The translations under genes and the position numbers were made by a program. Under the pieces are notes generated by a model, which saw only the letters and a program-made list of their open reading frames with translations, made no database searches and had not been told where the DNA came from. Shown piece after piece: positions 43,689 to 52,275 of a stretch of 52,627 nt of DNA. Source of the stretch: an uncultured Anaerolineae bacterium (GTDB lineage Bacteria; Chloroflexota; Anaerolineae; CG2-30-64-16); contig CAKZKT010000018.1 in assembly GCA_937124585.1 (NCBI GenBank), positions 1 through 52,627 on the forward strand, in the 5' to 3' direction. Each line of letters opens with the position of its first letter. Within the stretch, counting starts at the first letter, position 1.

Positions 43689-43716
43689 TTTTACTGTACC
43701 CTGTGCCTTTTGTCAA
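43688..43716 (-). promoter_or_regulatory. Consensus sigma70-type promoter of the opp operon
   Basis: On the minus strand, TTGACA (43711-43716) and TAAAAT (43688-43693) are exactly 17 bases apart. It is among the strongest promoters in the window. Confidence 0.8.
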
Positions 43717-43770
43717 ACGCCCCGCGAGACCCTGGCCCTCATCTGTCTGCTGCCCGTCTCGCCCTCCTTT

Positions 43771-45048
43771 CTATGGCCGATCGGCCATTTGGCTCAAACA
43801 TGTTTCGGCTGCGGCTTGCATGGCGCGCGCGGCGGCTTCGGGTTCCAGCCGGTCGGCCATCACGGCCTCCAGGCCGGGGCGCATGGCGCGCCACACGCAA
43901 CGCATCGCTGCGGCGGCTGGCAGGCCGCGGCTCCAACGCAATTGTTCCATCGCGCCCGCCAGGAGCGGGTCGGAGGCAATGGCCGGGCTGGCGGCCACCG
44001 TCGTCAAGCTCGGCAGCCGGCGGCCCCATTCCAGCCAGCGGGTTTGGCCGCGCGTGCCGGCCATGAACTCGACGAAAGCGATCACCGCAGCGCGACGGGC
44101 CGGCTCGGCGAGGCCATCCCGTGCCACAAACCAGTGCCGGGCAGTCGCCAGCGGTGTGGGCAGCAGGCCGGTGGTGCTCACGTGCGGCAGCGCGCTCACG
44201 CCGAATGGCACACCACTTTCCTGCAGGCGTTCCAGGCTCCAATCGCCATCTATCAAACAGGCCGCGCGGCCCTGTCTGAAGTAATCCAGCGCGACGTCAT
44301 AGTCGGCCCGCGGCGGCGTCACTTGATCTTCGTGCCGCAGGCGCCGTACGAACCGCAATGCTTCCGCGACCGCCGGCGAATCCAGGGTCGGTCGCTCGGC
44401 CGCATCGAGGATCCAGCCGCCGAAGCCGCCAACCCACGGGATCAGCCAATACGGCTCCTCGAGATGATATGCCAGGCCCCAACGATCTTCGTCGGCTCGG
44501 GTCAGCGCCCTGAGCTGGGCGATCCAGGCGTCGGTGTCGGCCGACGGTTCGGCCACCAGGTTTCGGTTGTAGATGAGCAACAGCGAGTTGCCGTAGTTGT
44601 CCGGGATGCCCCAGACTGTGCCTTGCAGAGTGGCTGCTTCGAGTGCGCCGGGCAGAAAAGCGGCCAGAAACGATGCGTCGAACAGCGTGTCGGCCGGTTG
44701 GAAACGGCCCGAGGCGCTGAGCGGCCCGGTGCACTCGCTGATGCAACGAACCAGATCAGGCGCGGCGCCATGCGCGACGCGGTCGAGCAGTTCTTCGTAG
44801 CTCAGGTGGACGCGCTCCACCGTGATGTGCGGATGGGCCCTGATGAACTCGGCCGCCAGCGCATCCAGCACGACGTCGCCGTCGTCGGCCTCCTCTTCCC
44901 AGTAGACGAGCTTCACGACGTCGGCCACAGGGATGGTCGACGTCAGCGCGGTCGAGGATGGCGTGGATCGCGGCGGCGACGCGCAACCCATCATCAGCAG
45001 TCCACTCAGAGCTACGGTGAGGGCCAGACCCATCCATTGCCTCGGCAC
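43771..45048 (-). CDS. Family-1 extracellular solute-binding lipoprotein (sugar type), orphan
   Basis: A 425-residue receptor starting at GTG (MPRQWMGLALTVALSGLLMM), with lipobox LMMGC (Cys22). It resembles the SBP_bac_1 family of sugar ABC receptors: VVKLVYWEEEADDGDVVLDA near the mature N-terminus, GTVWGIPDNYGNSLLLIYNR (about 143-162), and the hinge-domain segment FRQGRAACLIDGDWSLERLQ. Usually such receptors are encoded with two permeases; none are present here, so it is an orphan or works with permeases elsewhere. It lies 15 bases downstream of the LacI gene and is presumably controlled by it. Confidence 0.88.
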   Translation of the reverse strand: MPRQWMGLALTVALSGLLMMGCASPPRSTPSSTALTSTIPVADVVKLVYWEEEADDGDVVLDALAAEFIRAHPHITVERVHLSYEELLDRVAHGAAPDLVRCISECTGPLSASGRFQPADTLFDASFLAAFLPGALEAATLQGTVWGIPDNYGNSLLLIYNRNLVAEPSADTDAWIAQLRALTRADEDRWGLAYHLEEPYWLIPWVGGFGGWILDAAERPTLDSPAVAEALRFVRRLRHEDQVTPPRADYDVALDYFRQGRAACLIDGDWSLERLQESGVPFGVSALPHVSTTGLLPTPLATARHWFVARDGLAEPARRAAVIAFVEFMAGTRGQTRWLEWGRRLPSLTTVAASPAIASDPLLAGAMEQLRWSRGLPAAAAMRCVWRAMRPGLEAVMADRLEPEAAARAMQAAAETCLSQMADRP

Positions 45049-45063
45049 AGCGCGCTCCGGATT

Positions 45064-46065
45064 TCAGGCAGTCTCTCGTCGAATCAGCGTCAGCGGCAAA
45101 TGGACGCGTTGTGGCGGCCGCGTCGGATCGGCCAACCGCGCCAACAACAACTCGACGGCCACGCGGCCCGATTCCTCCAACGGCTGGCGCACGGTGGTCA
45201 GGCCCACGTACTCGGCCACTTCGACATCATCGAAGCCGACGATGGCCAGGTCGCCGGGCACGGACAGCCCGCGCTCGCGGGCCGCGCGCAAGACGCCCAT
45301 GGCCTGGGTATCGCTTTGGGCGAAGATCGCGGTCGGCGGCTCGGCCAGGCTTAGCAGGCGATGACCCTGCTGGCGGGCAGTTTCCAGGCCATGCGGCGCC
45401 AGGCCGATGTACTCGTCGGGCAGGGTCAGGCCGGCCTCTGCGAGGGCGGCGCGATAGCCGGCCAGCCGACGCTCGCTGTTGCGAATGGCAAAATCGGGCA
45501 GGTCGGTGTCCCCGACGAAGCCGAGCCGGCGATGGCCTTGCGCCAGCAGGTGCTCGGCTGCCAGCCGGCCGCCCGTCTCGTTGTCTATTTCCACGCTGCT
45601 GAAGCCCGGACAGGGAAATTCGATGGGCAACGTCTCGATGCCGGCGTGGCGCAGCCGTGCAGCGGCCACCTCGCTCAGCGACAGACCCATCAGGATCAGG
45701 CCGTCGAGACGCCGCGTGACCGAGAGGCTGGCGATGTGGCCTTCCAGCCGCGCCAGCGAATCCACGTAGTAGATGATCAGCTCGTAGGGCGACTCGGACA
45801 ATGCAGTCGTCACCCCGCGCAGGCGTTGGACGAATGAGGGATAGGTGAGAAAGGGCGCCAGCACGCCGATGCGTCCGAGTCGGCGCCGAGAGCGGGCTAC
45901 GGCTTCTGCTTTGGGGACGAAGCCCAGCATGTCAATCACCGCCATGACGCGCTCGCGCGTGGTCGGCCTGACCTTTTCGGGCGCATTCAGCACGCGCGAT
46001 ACGGTCGAGATGCTGACCCCGGCCCGGGCGGCGACATCGTACACGGTGACTTGCGACACGGTCAC
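45064..46065 (-). CDS. LacI-family transcriptional regulator
   Basis: A 333-residue sugar-responsive repressor. The N-terminal helix-turn-helix is VTVYDVAARAGVSISTVSRV and is followed by the hinge-helix region. The effector domain (about 62-333) has the periplasmic-binding-protein fold, with RRLDGLILMG, AEHLLAQGHRRLGFVGD and LAIVGFDDVEVAEY. Two GTG starts are possible (46065 and 46059); the second has better spacing from CGGAG. It is divergent from fkp and upstream of an orphan sugar-binding lipoprotein. A palindromic operator (46129-46142) next to its own -10 box suggests autoregulation. Its ligand is unknown. Confidence 0.94.
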   Translation of the reverse strand: MTVSQVTVYDVAARAGVSISTVSRVLNAPEKVRPTTRERVMAVIDMLGFVPKAEAVARSRRRLGRIGVLAPFLTYPSFVQRLRGVTTALSESPYELIIYYVDSLARLEGHIASLSVTRRLDGLILMGLSLSEVAAARLRHAGIETLPIEFPCPGFSSVEIDNETGGRLAAEHLLAQGHRRLGFVGDTDLPDFAIRNSERRLAGYRAALAEAGLTLPDEYIGLAPHGLETARQQGHRLLSLAEPPTAIFAQSDTQAMGVLRAARERGLSVPGDLAIVGFDDVEVAEYVGLTTVRQPLEESGRVAVELLLARLADPTRPPQRVHLPLTLIRRETA

Positions 46066-46128
46066 TCCGATCGGCGGGCGTCATTGGCCCGCTCCATGTT
46101 TTGGCTGGCAAGAGGAGAACTACTTACA

Positions 46129-46142
46129 TGAAAGCACTTTCA
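46129..46142. promoter_or_regulatory. LacI-family operator palindrome
   Basis: TGAAAGCACTTTCA has perfect 6-base arms around CA and matches the general LacI/CcpA-type operator pattern TGAAAGCGCTTTCA except for one central base. It sits immediately downstream of the lacI -10 box, the position expected for autorepression. Confidence 0.7.
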
Positions 46143-46170
46143 ACATATCATAAACGGCGTGCTTTGTCAA
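46142..46170 (-). promoter_or_regulatory. Promoter of the lacI-SBP unit
   Basis: On the minus strand, TTGACA (46165-46170) and TATGTT (46142-46147) are 17 bases apart. The operator palindrome shares its last base with this -10 box. Confidence 0.75.
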
Positions 46171-46204
46171 GAGGGCGACGAAATGTTTTTGAGCGCAAAC
46201 AACT

Positions 46205-46233
46205 TTGACAGGGCTTCCGATCCATGCTATAGT
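46205..46233 (+). promoter_or_regulatory. Consensus sigma70-type promoter of fkp
   Basis: TTGACA (46205-46210) and TATAGT (46228-46233) are 17 bases apart. It drives rightward transcription with a leader of about 125 bases before the fkp start at 46365. It lies 63 bases from the LacI operator, so shared control is possible but not required. Confidence 0.8.
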
Positions 46234-46364
46234 TTTAAAATCGAGATCAGTAACACGGTTCGGTTGACACTCAAGGGGTTTCCCCTCTTCGTGCAGGGCC
46301 AATGGCGCTGCGCCCGGCGCGGGAACTTGCCTGAGACAACATGGCAACACAGGTCGGTTGAGTC

Positions 46365-49300
46365 ATGGTGGATAGCGGCGCCGCAGCCTTTCTTCAGCAA
46401 GCCCATCGCAATAACTGGCAGTGCTACTTGGCCGCTTTGCAGCCGCGCGCGCCGCGCGGTTGGGATCTGTGCATCCTGACAGCCAACGACGCGCGACAGG
46501 CCGCCATGTATCGTCGGCAACTGGAATGGCGCCGCGCCGCGGGTCTCCTGCCGCCCGGGACGCGATTCGCGGTATTGCCCGATCCGGCCGCCCAGAGTGG
46601 GCGCATCGGCTCAGGTGGTGCTACGTTGCGGGCGCTGGCCGCCCTGATGAACGGCGCGCCTCCGCTCGGCGAAGACGAGACCGGTCATCCCCTCGGCTTG
46701 TCGGCCACTGGCCGGATTCTGATCATCCACTCCGGCGGCGACGCGCGCCGGCTGCCCCACTGCTCTGCCATCGGCAAACTTTTCGTCCGTGTTCCGCGCG
46801 ATCTGCCGGACGGCCGGACTTCTACCATCTTTGACGAGTTCCTGATCAGCCTGAGCGGCCTGGCGCCGGATCTGCCGCCGGGCGTGCTGATCGCTTCGGG
46901 TGATGTGCTGCTCGTCTTCGATCATCTCCAGTTGACCTTTCGTCGGCTCGGTGTGATCGGCGTGGCCGCGGCAGCGCCCGTCGAACTCGCCGACCGGCAC
47001 GGGGTCTATGTTGGCGGCGGCAACGGGGATTTCGCGGTGACCGCCTACCTGCACCGGCCGACTCAGGCCGAACTGACGCGCTGGTCGGCTGTGGCCCCAG
47101 ATCGCACGGTGCAGGTGGATACCGGCCTGGTGTGGGCCGATCGGCCGACCGCGGAAAAGCTGGCCGAGTTGGCCGGACAGTTGCCTGAACCGGCCTGTGG
47201 CCTGAACCTCTACGGCGACCTCCTCCTGCCGCTGGCCTCATCTACGGCCCTGGATGAATATCTGGCGGCTGTGAACGATGAGCCGCTGACCTGCGAACTT
47301 CAGGCTGCACGACGGATCATCTGGGAGCGGCTGCACGGCACGCCCTTCACCGTCGAGCGCCTTCAGCCGGCCGCCTTCATTCCCCTGCGCACCTCGGAGG
47401 AATACTGGCAGCGGATGGCCGGCGATCCGGCGCTCGCCGACCTGTGTGGCTGGAGTCTCGATGGCCGGGCCGCAGGGCAGCCGGTCTGCATCAATGCCAT
47501 CGTGGCCGAGACGGGCGCGCAGGCTGCCGGCGGAGTCGCGTCGGCGCTGGTCGTGGACAGTTGTTTGGAGGGGCCGTTCGTCGCCCGTGGCGCAGGGATC
47601 ATCGCCAATGTCGAGACGGCGGCAGCCATGACCGTGGATGCCGATCTCGTCCTGCATCAGTTGCCGGTCACCGACGGCTACGTGACCCGTGTTTATGGCC
47701 TGCACGACGATCCGAAACTGCCGTTCACCGATCCCGCCGCGACCTTTTTGAACCGACCATGGGCCGAATGGTTGGCCGGAGACGATACGCTGATGGCCGC
47801 CCTCTGGCCGGGCCTCGAGCCATCGGCTTGCACCCTCTGGAATGCCCGGCTTTATCCTCTCTGCGCGGACCGCGAGCAGAGCCTGGCATTCGCCCTGGCG
47901 CTGCCGGGCTTGCCGCGCGCGACCGATGCCGAACAGTCTGTCTGGTGGGCTGCCACGCGATTGTCGCTGGCCGACAGCTTCCGCCTGGCAGACGGCGATC
48001 GGATCCTGGCCGAGACCGCCGCCATCGAGGATCGGGTGGCGGCCCGGCGTTTCTACGCGGCCGTGCACGCTGAAGAGCCGGCACAGCAGGCCAAAAAGCA
48101 GCTCGGTGTTCAGCCTGAGGCGGTGAAACGTCGTGCCGCGCTTGTGGGCGAGCAGCTGGCGACGGATGACCCGATCCTGCGTTTGCGCGGCTATGCGGGC
48201 CTGGCCGCGGCGACCGACGATCCCGGCTGGGAGGATCGCGCCTTCACGACCCTGGCCGAGATGATCGCGGCCACGGTGCGGCTACCCGAGACATCTCGGC
48301 CAGGCCCGATGCGGGGCGCGGCGCAGCCGGTGCGCGTGCAGGCAGCGGCGCGTATTGACTTCGGCGGCGGCTGGACCGACACACCGCCATACAGCATCGA
48401 GTGCGGGGGCACGGTGCTCAACGCGGCCGTCACCCTGCGCGGCCGCTATCCGATCGTCGCGGAGGCGATTCCGCTGGCCGAGCCCCGGCTGGTCCTGGAC
48501 AGCCGCGATATCGGCGCAGCGCTCATGCCGGAGACTGTGGGCCAGATCCTGGACTATGCAAATCCGGCCGATCCGTTTGCGCTGTTGAAGGCAGCACTGG
48601 TCTTGCGCGGGGTGGTATCGGCGGACGATGACCCGGCCAGGCCGTTGCGCGAGGTCTTCGCGCGCGACGGCGTTGGCCTGCAGCTCAGCACGCAGACCTT
48701 CATCCCGCGCGGTTCCGGCCTGGGCACCTCTTCCATCATGGCCGGCGCGCTGCTGACGGCGCTGGCGCATTGGCAAGGAGAGACGTTGCCCACCGATCGC
48801 CTGTTCGACGAGGTGCTGTGCCTGGAGCAGATGCTGACGACTGGCGGCGGCTGGCAGGATCAGGTCGGCGGGCTGACGGGCGGCATCAAGCTCGTGACGA
48901 CGCGACCGGGGCTGCCGCAGGTCATCCACGTCGAGCCGGTCACGCTCTCACCCCGGACTGCTGCGGATTTGGCCGCACGGTTGCTGTTGGTGTATACTGG
49001 TCAGCAGCGCCTGGCCAAGAATTTGTTGCGCAACGTGATGATCCGCTGGATGACGCGTGACCCGGAGATGGTTTGGATCCAGGCTGAGATCGCCCGTTTG
49101 GCAGTGGCGATGCGAGATGCCTTGCGGACCGGCGATTTGGATGCGTTCGGCGCTCTGCTGAGCGAGCACTGGTCGCTTAACAAACGGATGGATCCGGGTT
49201 GCACAAACCCCTTCATTGACGCATTGTTTGCCATTCTGGACCCTCATATCAACGGCGGTAAGCTGGCCGGTGCCGGGGGCGGCGGTTATGCGATCGTGAT

Positions 49301-49445
49301 CGCCCGCTCGCCAACGGCGGCTCGGACATTGGCCGAAATGCTGGCTGCACGGTATCCCGGCACGCCGGTCGCTCTCTGGCCGTGCAGTGTGCCGGAGGAA
49401 GGATTAAGCGTTGAAATCGGGTTCGGGGAGGCGGGCCTTCCGTAG
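46365..49445 (+). CDS. fkp: Bifunctional fucokinase / sugar-1-phosphate guanylyltransferase (FKP-like)
   Basis: A 1026-residue enzyme resembling Bacteroides FKP (about 950 residues), which phosphorylates L-fucose and then makes GDP-L-fucose. The N-terminal pyrophosphorylase half has the family signature HSGGDARRLPHCSAIGKLF (about 125-143) and a later GSGGATL loop. A beta-helix-like middle links to the C-terminal GHMP kinase (about 660-1026), with AAARIDFGGGWTDTPPYS, the phosphate loop IPRGSGLGTSSIMAGALL (about 782-799) and GGGWQDQVGGLTGGIKL. Both halves look intact. Acceptance of L-galactose or another L-sugar instead of fucose cannot be excluded, given the next gene. It starts the sugar-nucleotide cluster. 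Confidence 0.88.
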   Translation: MVDSGAAAFLQQAHRNNWQCYLAALQPRAPRGWDLCILTANDARQAAMYRRQLEWRRAAGLLPPGTRFAVLPDPAAQSGRIGSGGATLRALAALMNGAPPLGEDETGHPLGLSATGRILIIHSGGDARRLPHCSAIGKLFVRVPRDLPDGRTSTIFDEFLISLSGLAPDLPPGVLIASGDVLLVFDHLQLTFRRLGVIGVAAAAPVELADRHGVYVGGGNGDFAVTAYLHRPTQAELTRWSAVAPDRTVQVDTGLVWADRPTAEKLAELAGQLPEPACGLNLYGDLLLPLASSTALDEYLAAVNDEPLTCELQAARRIIWERLHGTPFTVERLQPAAFIPLRTSEEYWQRMAGDPALADLCGWSLDGRAAGQPVCINAIVAETGAQAAGGVASALVVDSCLEGPFVARGAGIIANVETAAAMTVDADLVLHQLPVTDGYVTRVYGLHDDPKLPFTDPAATFLNRPWAEWLAGDDTLMAALWPGLEPSACTLWNARLYPLCADREQSLAFALALPGLPRATDAEQSVWWAATRLSLADSFRLADGDRILAETAAIEDRVAARRFYAAVHAEEPAQQAKKQLGVQPEAVKRRAALVGEQLATDDPILRLRGYAGLAAATDDPGWEDRAFTTLAEMIAATVRLPETSRPGPMRGAAQPVRVQAAARIDFGGGWTDTPPYSIECGGTVLNAAVTLRGRYPIVAEAIPLAEPRLVLDSRDIGAALMPETVGQILDYANPADPFALLKAALVLRGVVSADDDPARPLREVFARDGVGLQLSTQTFIPRGSGLGTSSIMAGALLTALAHWQGETLPTDRLFDEVLCLEQMLTTGGGWQDQVGGLTGGIKLVTTRPGLPQVIHVEPVTLSPRTAADLAARLLLVYTGQQRLAKNLLRNVMIRWMTRDPEMVWIQAEIARLAVAMRDALRTGDLDAFGALLSEHWSLNKRMDPGCTNPFIDALFAILDPHINGGKLAGAGGGGYAIVIARSPTAARTLAEMLAARYPGTPVALWPCSVPEEGLSVEIGFGEAGLP

Positions 49446-49483
49446 TCTTTCACCTGGAATCTCTATCTGTTCGAGAGGATCCC

Positions 49484-50458
49484 ATGAAACGAGCATTGGT
49501 TTGCGGTGCCGGCGGCTTCATCGGCGGGCATCTCGTGGAACGGCTGAAGAACGAAGGATATTGGGTGCGCGGGGTGGACATCAAAGCGCACGAATATCGG
49601 GAAACGGCAGCAGACGAGTTCATGCTGCTGGATCTGCGCGAAGCGGAGAATTGCCGCCGCGCCTTGACCTTGGGGCGCAACGAGACCTTCGATGAGGTGT
49701 ATCAGCTTGCGGCCGATATGGGTGGGATGGGTTTCATCCACTCGGCCGAATGCGAGATCATGCATAACAGCGTGCTGATCAACGTACATATGACGCACAC
49801 GGCCGCCGAACTTGGTGTGCCGCGTTACTTTTTTTCCTCCTCAGTTTGTGTATACCCTGACATGAAGCTGGGCGATCCTGAAATGAGCGAAGATCAGGCC
49901 ATCCCGGCGCATCCCGACAACGAGTACGGCTGGGAAAAGCTCTACTCGGAGCGGGTGGCGCTGGCCTACAGCCGGCGCTATCCCATGAAGGTGCGCGTCG
50001 CGCGTTTTCAAAATTGCTATGGCCCCTATGGCACATGGACCGGCGGCCGTGAGAAAGCGCCGGCTGCCATTTGCCGCAAAGTGGCCGAAGCCGAAGATGG
50101 CGGCACGATCCCGGTCTGGGGCGATGGCACGGCGGTGCGCTCCTACACCTACGTAGATGACATGGTAGATGGCGTTCTTCGCCTCATGCACTCGGACCTG
50201 GAAGGTCCCGTAAACATCGGCAATCCGGAATACGTGACGGTGAAAGAGCTGGTCGAGACCGTCGTGGCGGTGGCCGGGAAGCGGGTGAATGTCGAATGGG
50301 TGAAGGGGCCGGTCGGGGTGCAATCTCGCAATTTCAGCAACGCGCGCATTTATACCACTGGCTGGCGTGCTCGCTACCCTCTAATTGAGGGCATTAAGCG
50401 CACCTATCCCTGGATCGAGCAACAGGTGAAGGCGGCACGCGCCGCCCGCCCGGTTTGA
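49484..50458 (+). CDS. GDP-mannose 3,5-epimerase-like NAD-dependent sugar epimerase
   Basis: A 324-residue SDR enzyme strikingly like plant GDP-mannose 3,5-epimerase (GME). Shared segments include QLAADMGGMGFI, SSSVCVYPD, GTWTGGREKAPAAICRK and PVNIGNPEYVTVKELVE. The NAD loop is GAGGFIGGHL. Residues corresponding to the GME catalytic set are all present: C122, Y148/K152 (YxxxK) and K191. GME makes GDP-L-galactose and GDP-L-gulose from GDP-D-mannose. GAGAGGA precedes the ATG, 39 bases after fkp. With FKP upstream, it suggests a cell-surface glycan containing an L-sugar. A related epimerase of different specificity is possible. Confidence 0.88.
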   Translation: MKRALVCGAGGFIGGHLVERLKNEGYWVRGVDIKAHEYRETAADEFMLLDLREAENCRRALTLGRNETFDEVYQLAADMGGMGFIHSAECEIMHNSVLINVHMTHTAAELGVPRYFFSSSVCVYPDMKLGDPEMSEDQAIPAHPDNEYGWEKLYSERVALAYSRRYPMKVRVARFQNCYGPYGTWTGGREKAPAAICRKVAEAEDGGTIPVWGDGTAVRSYTYVDDMVDGVLRLMHSDLEGPVNIGNPEYVTVKELVETVVAVAGKRVNVEWVKGPVGVQSRNFSNARIYTTGWRARYPLIEGIKRTYPWIEQQVKAARAARPV

Positions 50459-50628
50459 AGCCGGTATATCATTACCCCGAAATCGTGCGCCCGTCGTAGC
50501 GTATCGCTCCGGCGCATGCCATCATGTTTTGTCGGCTGTTTGCTTGTTGCAAATGGCAGGGCGGAGCTTGTTCGAAAATTCCCCCTTTTTGTGATCGGGT
50601 TCATTATCAAAGAAAGCGCATCACAGTC

Positions 50629-51939
50629 ATGAGGCAGCAACTCCTTGCTAGAATTCATAATCGTTCAGCAGTGGTAGCCGTCATCGGCCTGGGTTACGTG
50701 GGCCTGCCGCTGGCGGTTGCCTTTGCCGAAAAGGGCTTCGCAGTGGTCGGCATAGACGTGGATGCAGTCAAGGTAGCGGCGCTGGAGCGCGGGGAGTCGT
50801 ATGTGCAGGATATTCCTGCGGCCCGGCTGCGCGGCGTCCTGCCTCGCCTGGCCGCGACGACCGACTATTCTGCTCTGGAACGCTGCGATGCGGCCATCAT
50901 CTGTGTGCCGACGCCGCTGAACAAGACGCGGGACCCCGACGTGCGCTACGTGATCGCGGCCGGCGAGTCGGTGGCGAGATATCTGCACCCGGGTATGCTG
51001 GTGGTGCTGGAGTCTACCACTTATCCGGGCACGACCGAGGAGCTGCTGTTGCCGATGCTGACGGCGCGTTCCACGTTGGAACGTTTGCAGGTGGACTCGT
51101 TCGAGGTCGGCAAGGACTTCTTCCTGGCCTTTTCGCCTGAACGCATTGACCCGGGCAACAAGCAGTGGACGGTGGAGAACACGCCCAAAGTGGTGGGGGG
51201 CATTACGCTGGCCTGCCGCGAGGTGGCCGCGGCGTTGTACGGGACGATCATCGAGCGGATCGTGCCGGTCTCGTCCACGCAGGCGGCCGAGATGGTGAAG
51301 CTGTTGGAGAACACCTTCCGGGCGGTGAACATCGCGCTGGTCAACGAAGTGGCCATCATGTGCGACAAGCTGGGGCTGGACGTGTGGGAGGTGATCGAGG
51401 CCGCTGCGACCAAGCCGTACGGCTTCATGAAGTTCACGCCGGGGCCTGGGGTGGGCGGCCATTGCATCCCACTGGACCCGCACTATCTTTCCTGGAAGCT
51501 GAAGACGCTCAACTACAATGCGCGTTTCATCCAGCTGGCCGGCGAGATCAACACGGAGATGCCGCGCTGGTGGGTGGACAAGGTGGTGGATGCGCTCAAC
51601 GAGGCCGGCAAGCCGGTGAAGGGGAGCCGGGTGCTGGTGCTGGGCGTGGCGTATAAGAAGGACGTGGACGACGTGCGCGAGTCGCCCGCGCTGGATATCA
51701 TCGAGCTGCTGCGCCAGAAGGGCGCCGAGGTACGGTATCACGACCCCTACGTGCCGGCCATTCGCCACAATGCCTTTGCATTGGTCAGCGAGACCGACCT
51801 GGGTGCGGCATTGGATGCAGCCGATTGCGTGGTGGTGGTGACGGATCACTCGTGGTATGATTGGCCGGCGATCAGGGTGCGCGCGAAGGCGATTGTAGAT
51901 ACGCGGCACGTGACCTGCACAAATCGGATCAACAGCTGA
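50629..51939 (+). CDS. Nucleotide-sugar 6-dehydrogenase (UDP-HexNAc/UDP-Glc type)
   Basis: A 436-residue UDP-sugar dehydrogenase that oxidises C6 to a uronate using two NAD+. ATG 50629 places the Rossmann motif near the start (VVAVIGLGYVGLPLAVAFAE). The middle has STTYPGTTEELL and FLAFSPERIDPGNK, typical of the UDP-N-acetylhexosamine dehydrogenases (WbpA/WecC group). The catalytic Cys is C279 in GVGGHCIPLDPHYLSW. The C-terminal NAD-like domain has GVAYKKDVDDVRESPALDI. It provides uronic acid precursors for a polysaccharide, in keeping with fkp and the GME-like gene. The upstream 170 bases (50459-50628) contain no strong promoter. Confidence 0.93.
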   Translation: MRQQLLARIHNRSAVVAVIGLGYVGLPLAVAFAEKGFAVVGIDVDAVKVAALERGESYVQDIPAARLRGVLPRLAATTDYSALERCDAAIICVPTPLNKTRDPDVRYVIAAGESVARYLHPGMLVVLESTTYPGTTEELLLPMLTARSTLERLQVDSFEVGKDFFLAFSPERIDPGNKQWTVENTPKVVGGITLACREVAAALYGTIIERIVPVSSTQAAEMVKLLENTFRAVNIALVNEVAIMCDKLGLDVWEVIEAAATKPYGFMKFTPGPGVGGHCIPLDPHYLSWKLKTLNYNARFIQLAGEINTEMPRWWVDKVVDALNEAGKPVKGSRVLVLGVAYKKDVDDVRESPALDIIELLRQKGAEVRYHDPYVPAIRHNAFALVSETDLGAALDAADCVVVVTDHSWYDWPAIRVRAKAIVDTRHVTCTNRINS

Positions 51940-51969
51940 TACGGCGGGCTGGGGATTCGTGAAGCGGAT

Positions 51970-52275
51970 GTGGCAGAAAAGTTATACCCCGTGAAGCTGG
52001 CTCTTGGCCGTGTGCTGCAGGGCGGGAAGAGAGGGGAACCGCTGGAGCAGCTTCGGGCGTTCTATCGTTATTTCGACTTACCGGTCGGCGTGGACCTGTT
52101 GATATATGCTGAGGATCAGATCGCGGAGCGTCTGCGGCAGGGTGACGCATTTGTGACGCGAGCCTGGGAGCAAAGCTTGCGGCTGACCGACTCTGGTGTA
52201 CACCCCAAGAAAGGAAATCCCCTTCTGGAACGCGGAAGGCAGGTGGAGGGGGAGAGCGATGATGGCGCAGGATGA
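51970..52275 (+). pseudogene. Decayed C-terminal fragment of an MNT-type nucleotidyltransferase
   Basis: This 101-residue frame starts weakly at GTG. Its middle (RYFDLPVGVDLLIYAEDQIA, then AFVTRAW) matches the second half of small MNT nucleotidyltransferases, and the intact gene that follows has the same VDLLIYTPQELERL block. The nucleotide-binding GS-x10-D-x-D half is missing, and the last 25 residues are unrelated and run into the ribosome site of the next gene. It is most simply a remnant of a duplicated antitoxin-type gene. Confidence 0.55.
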
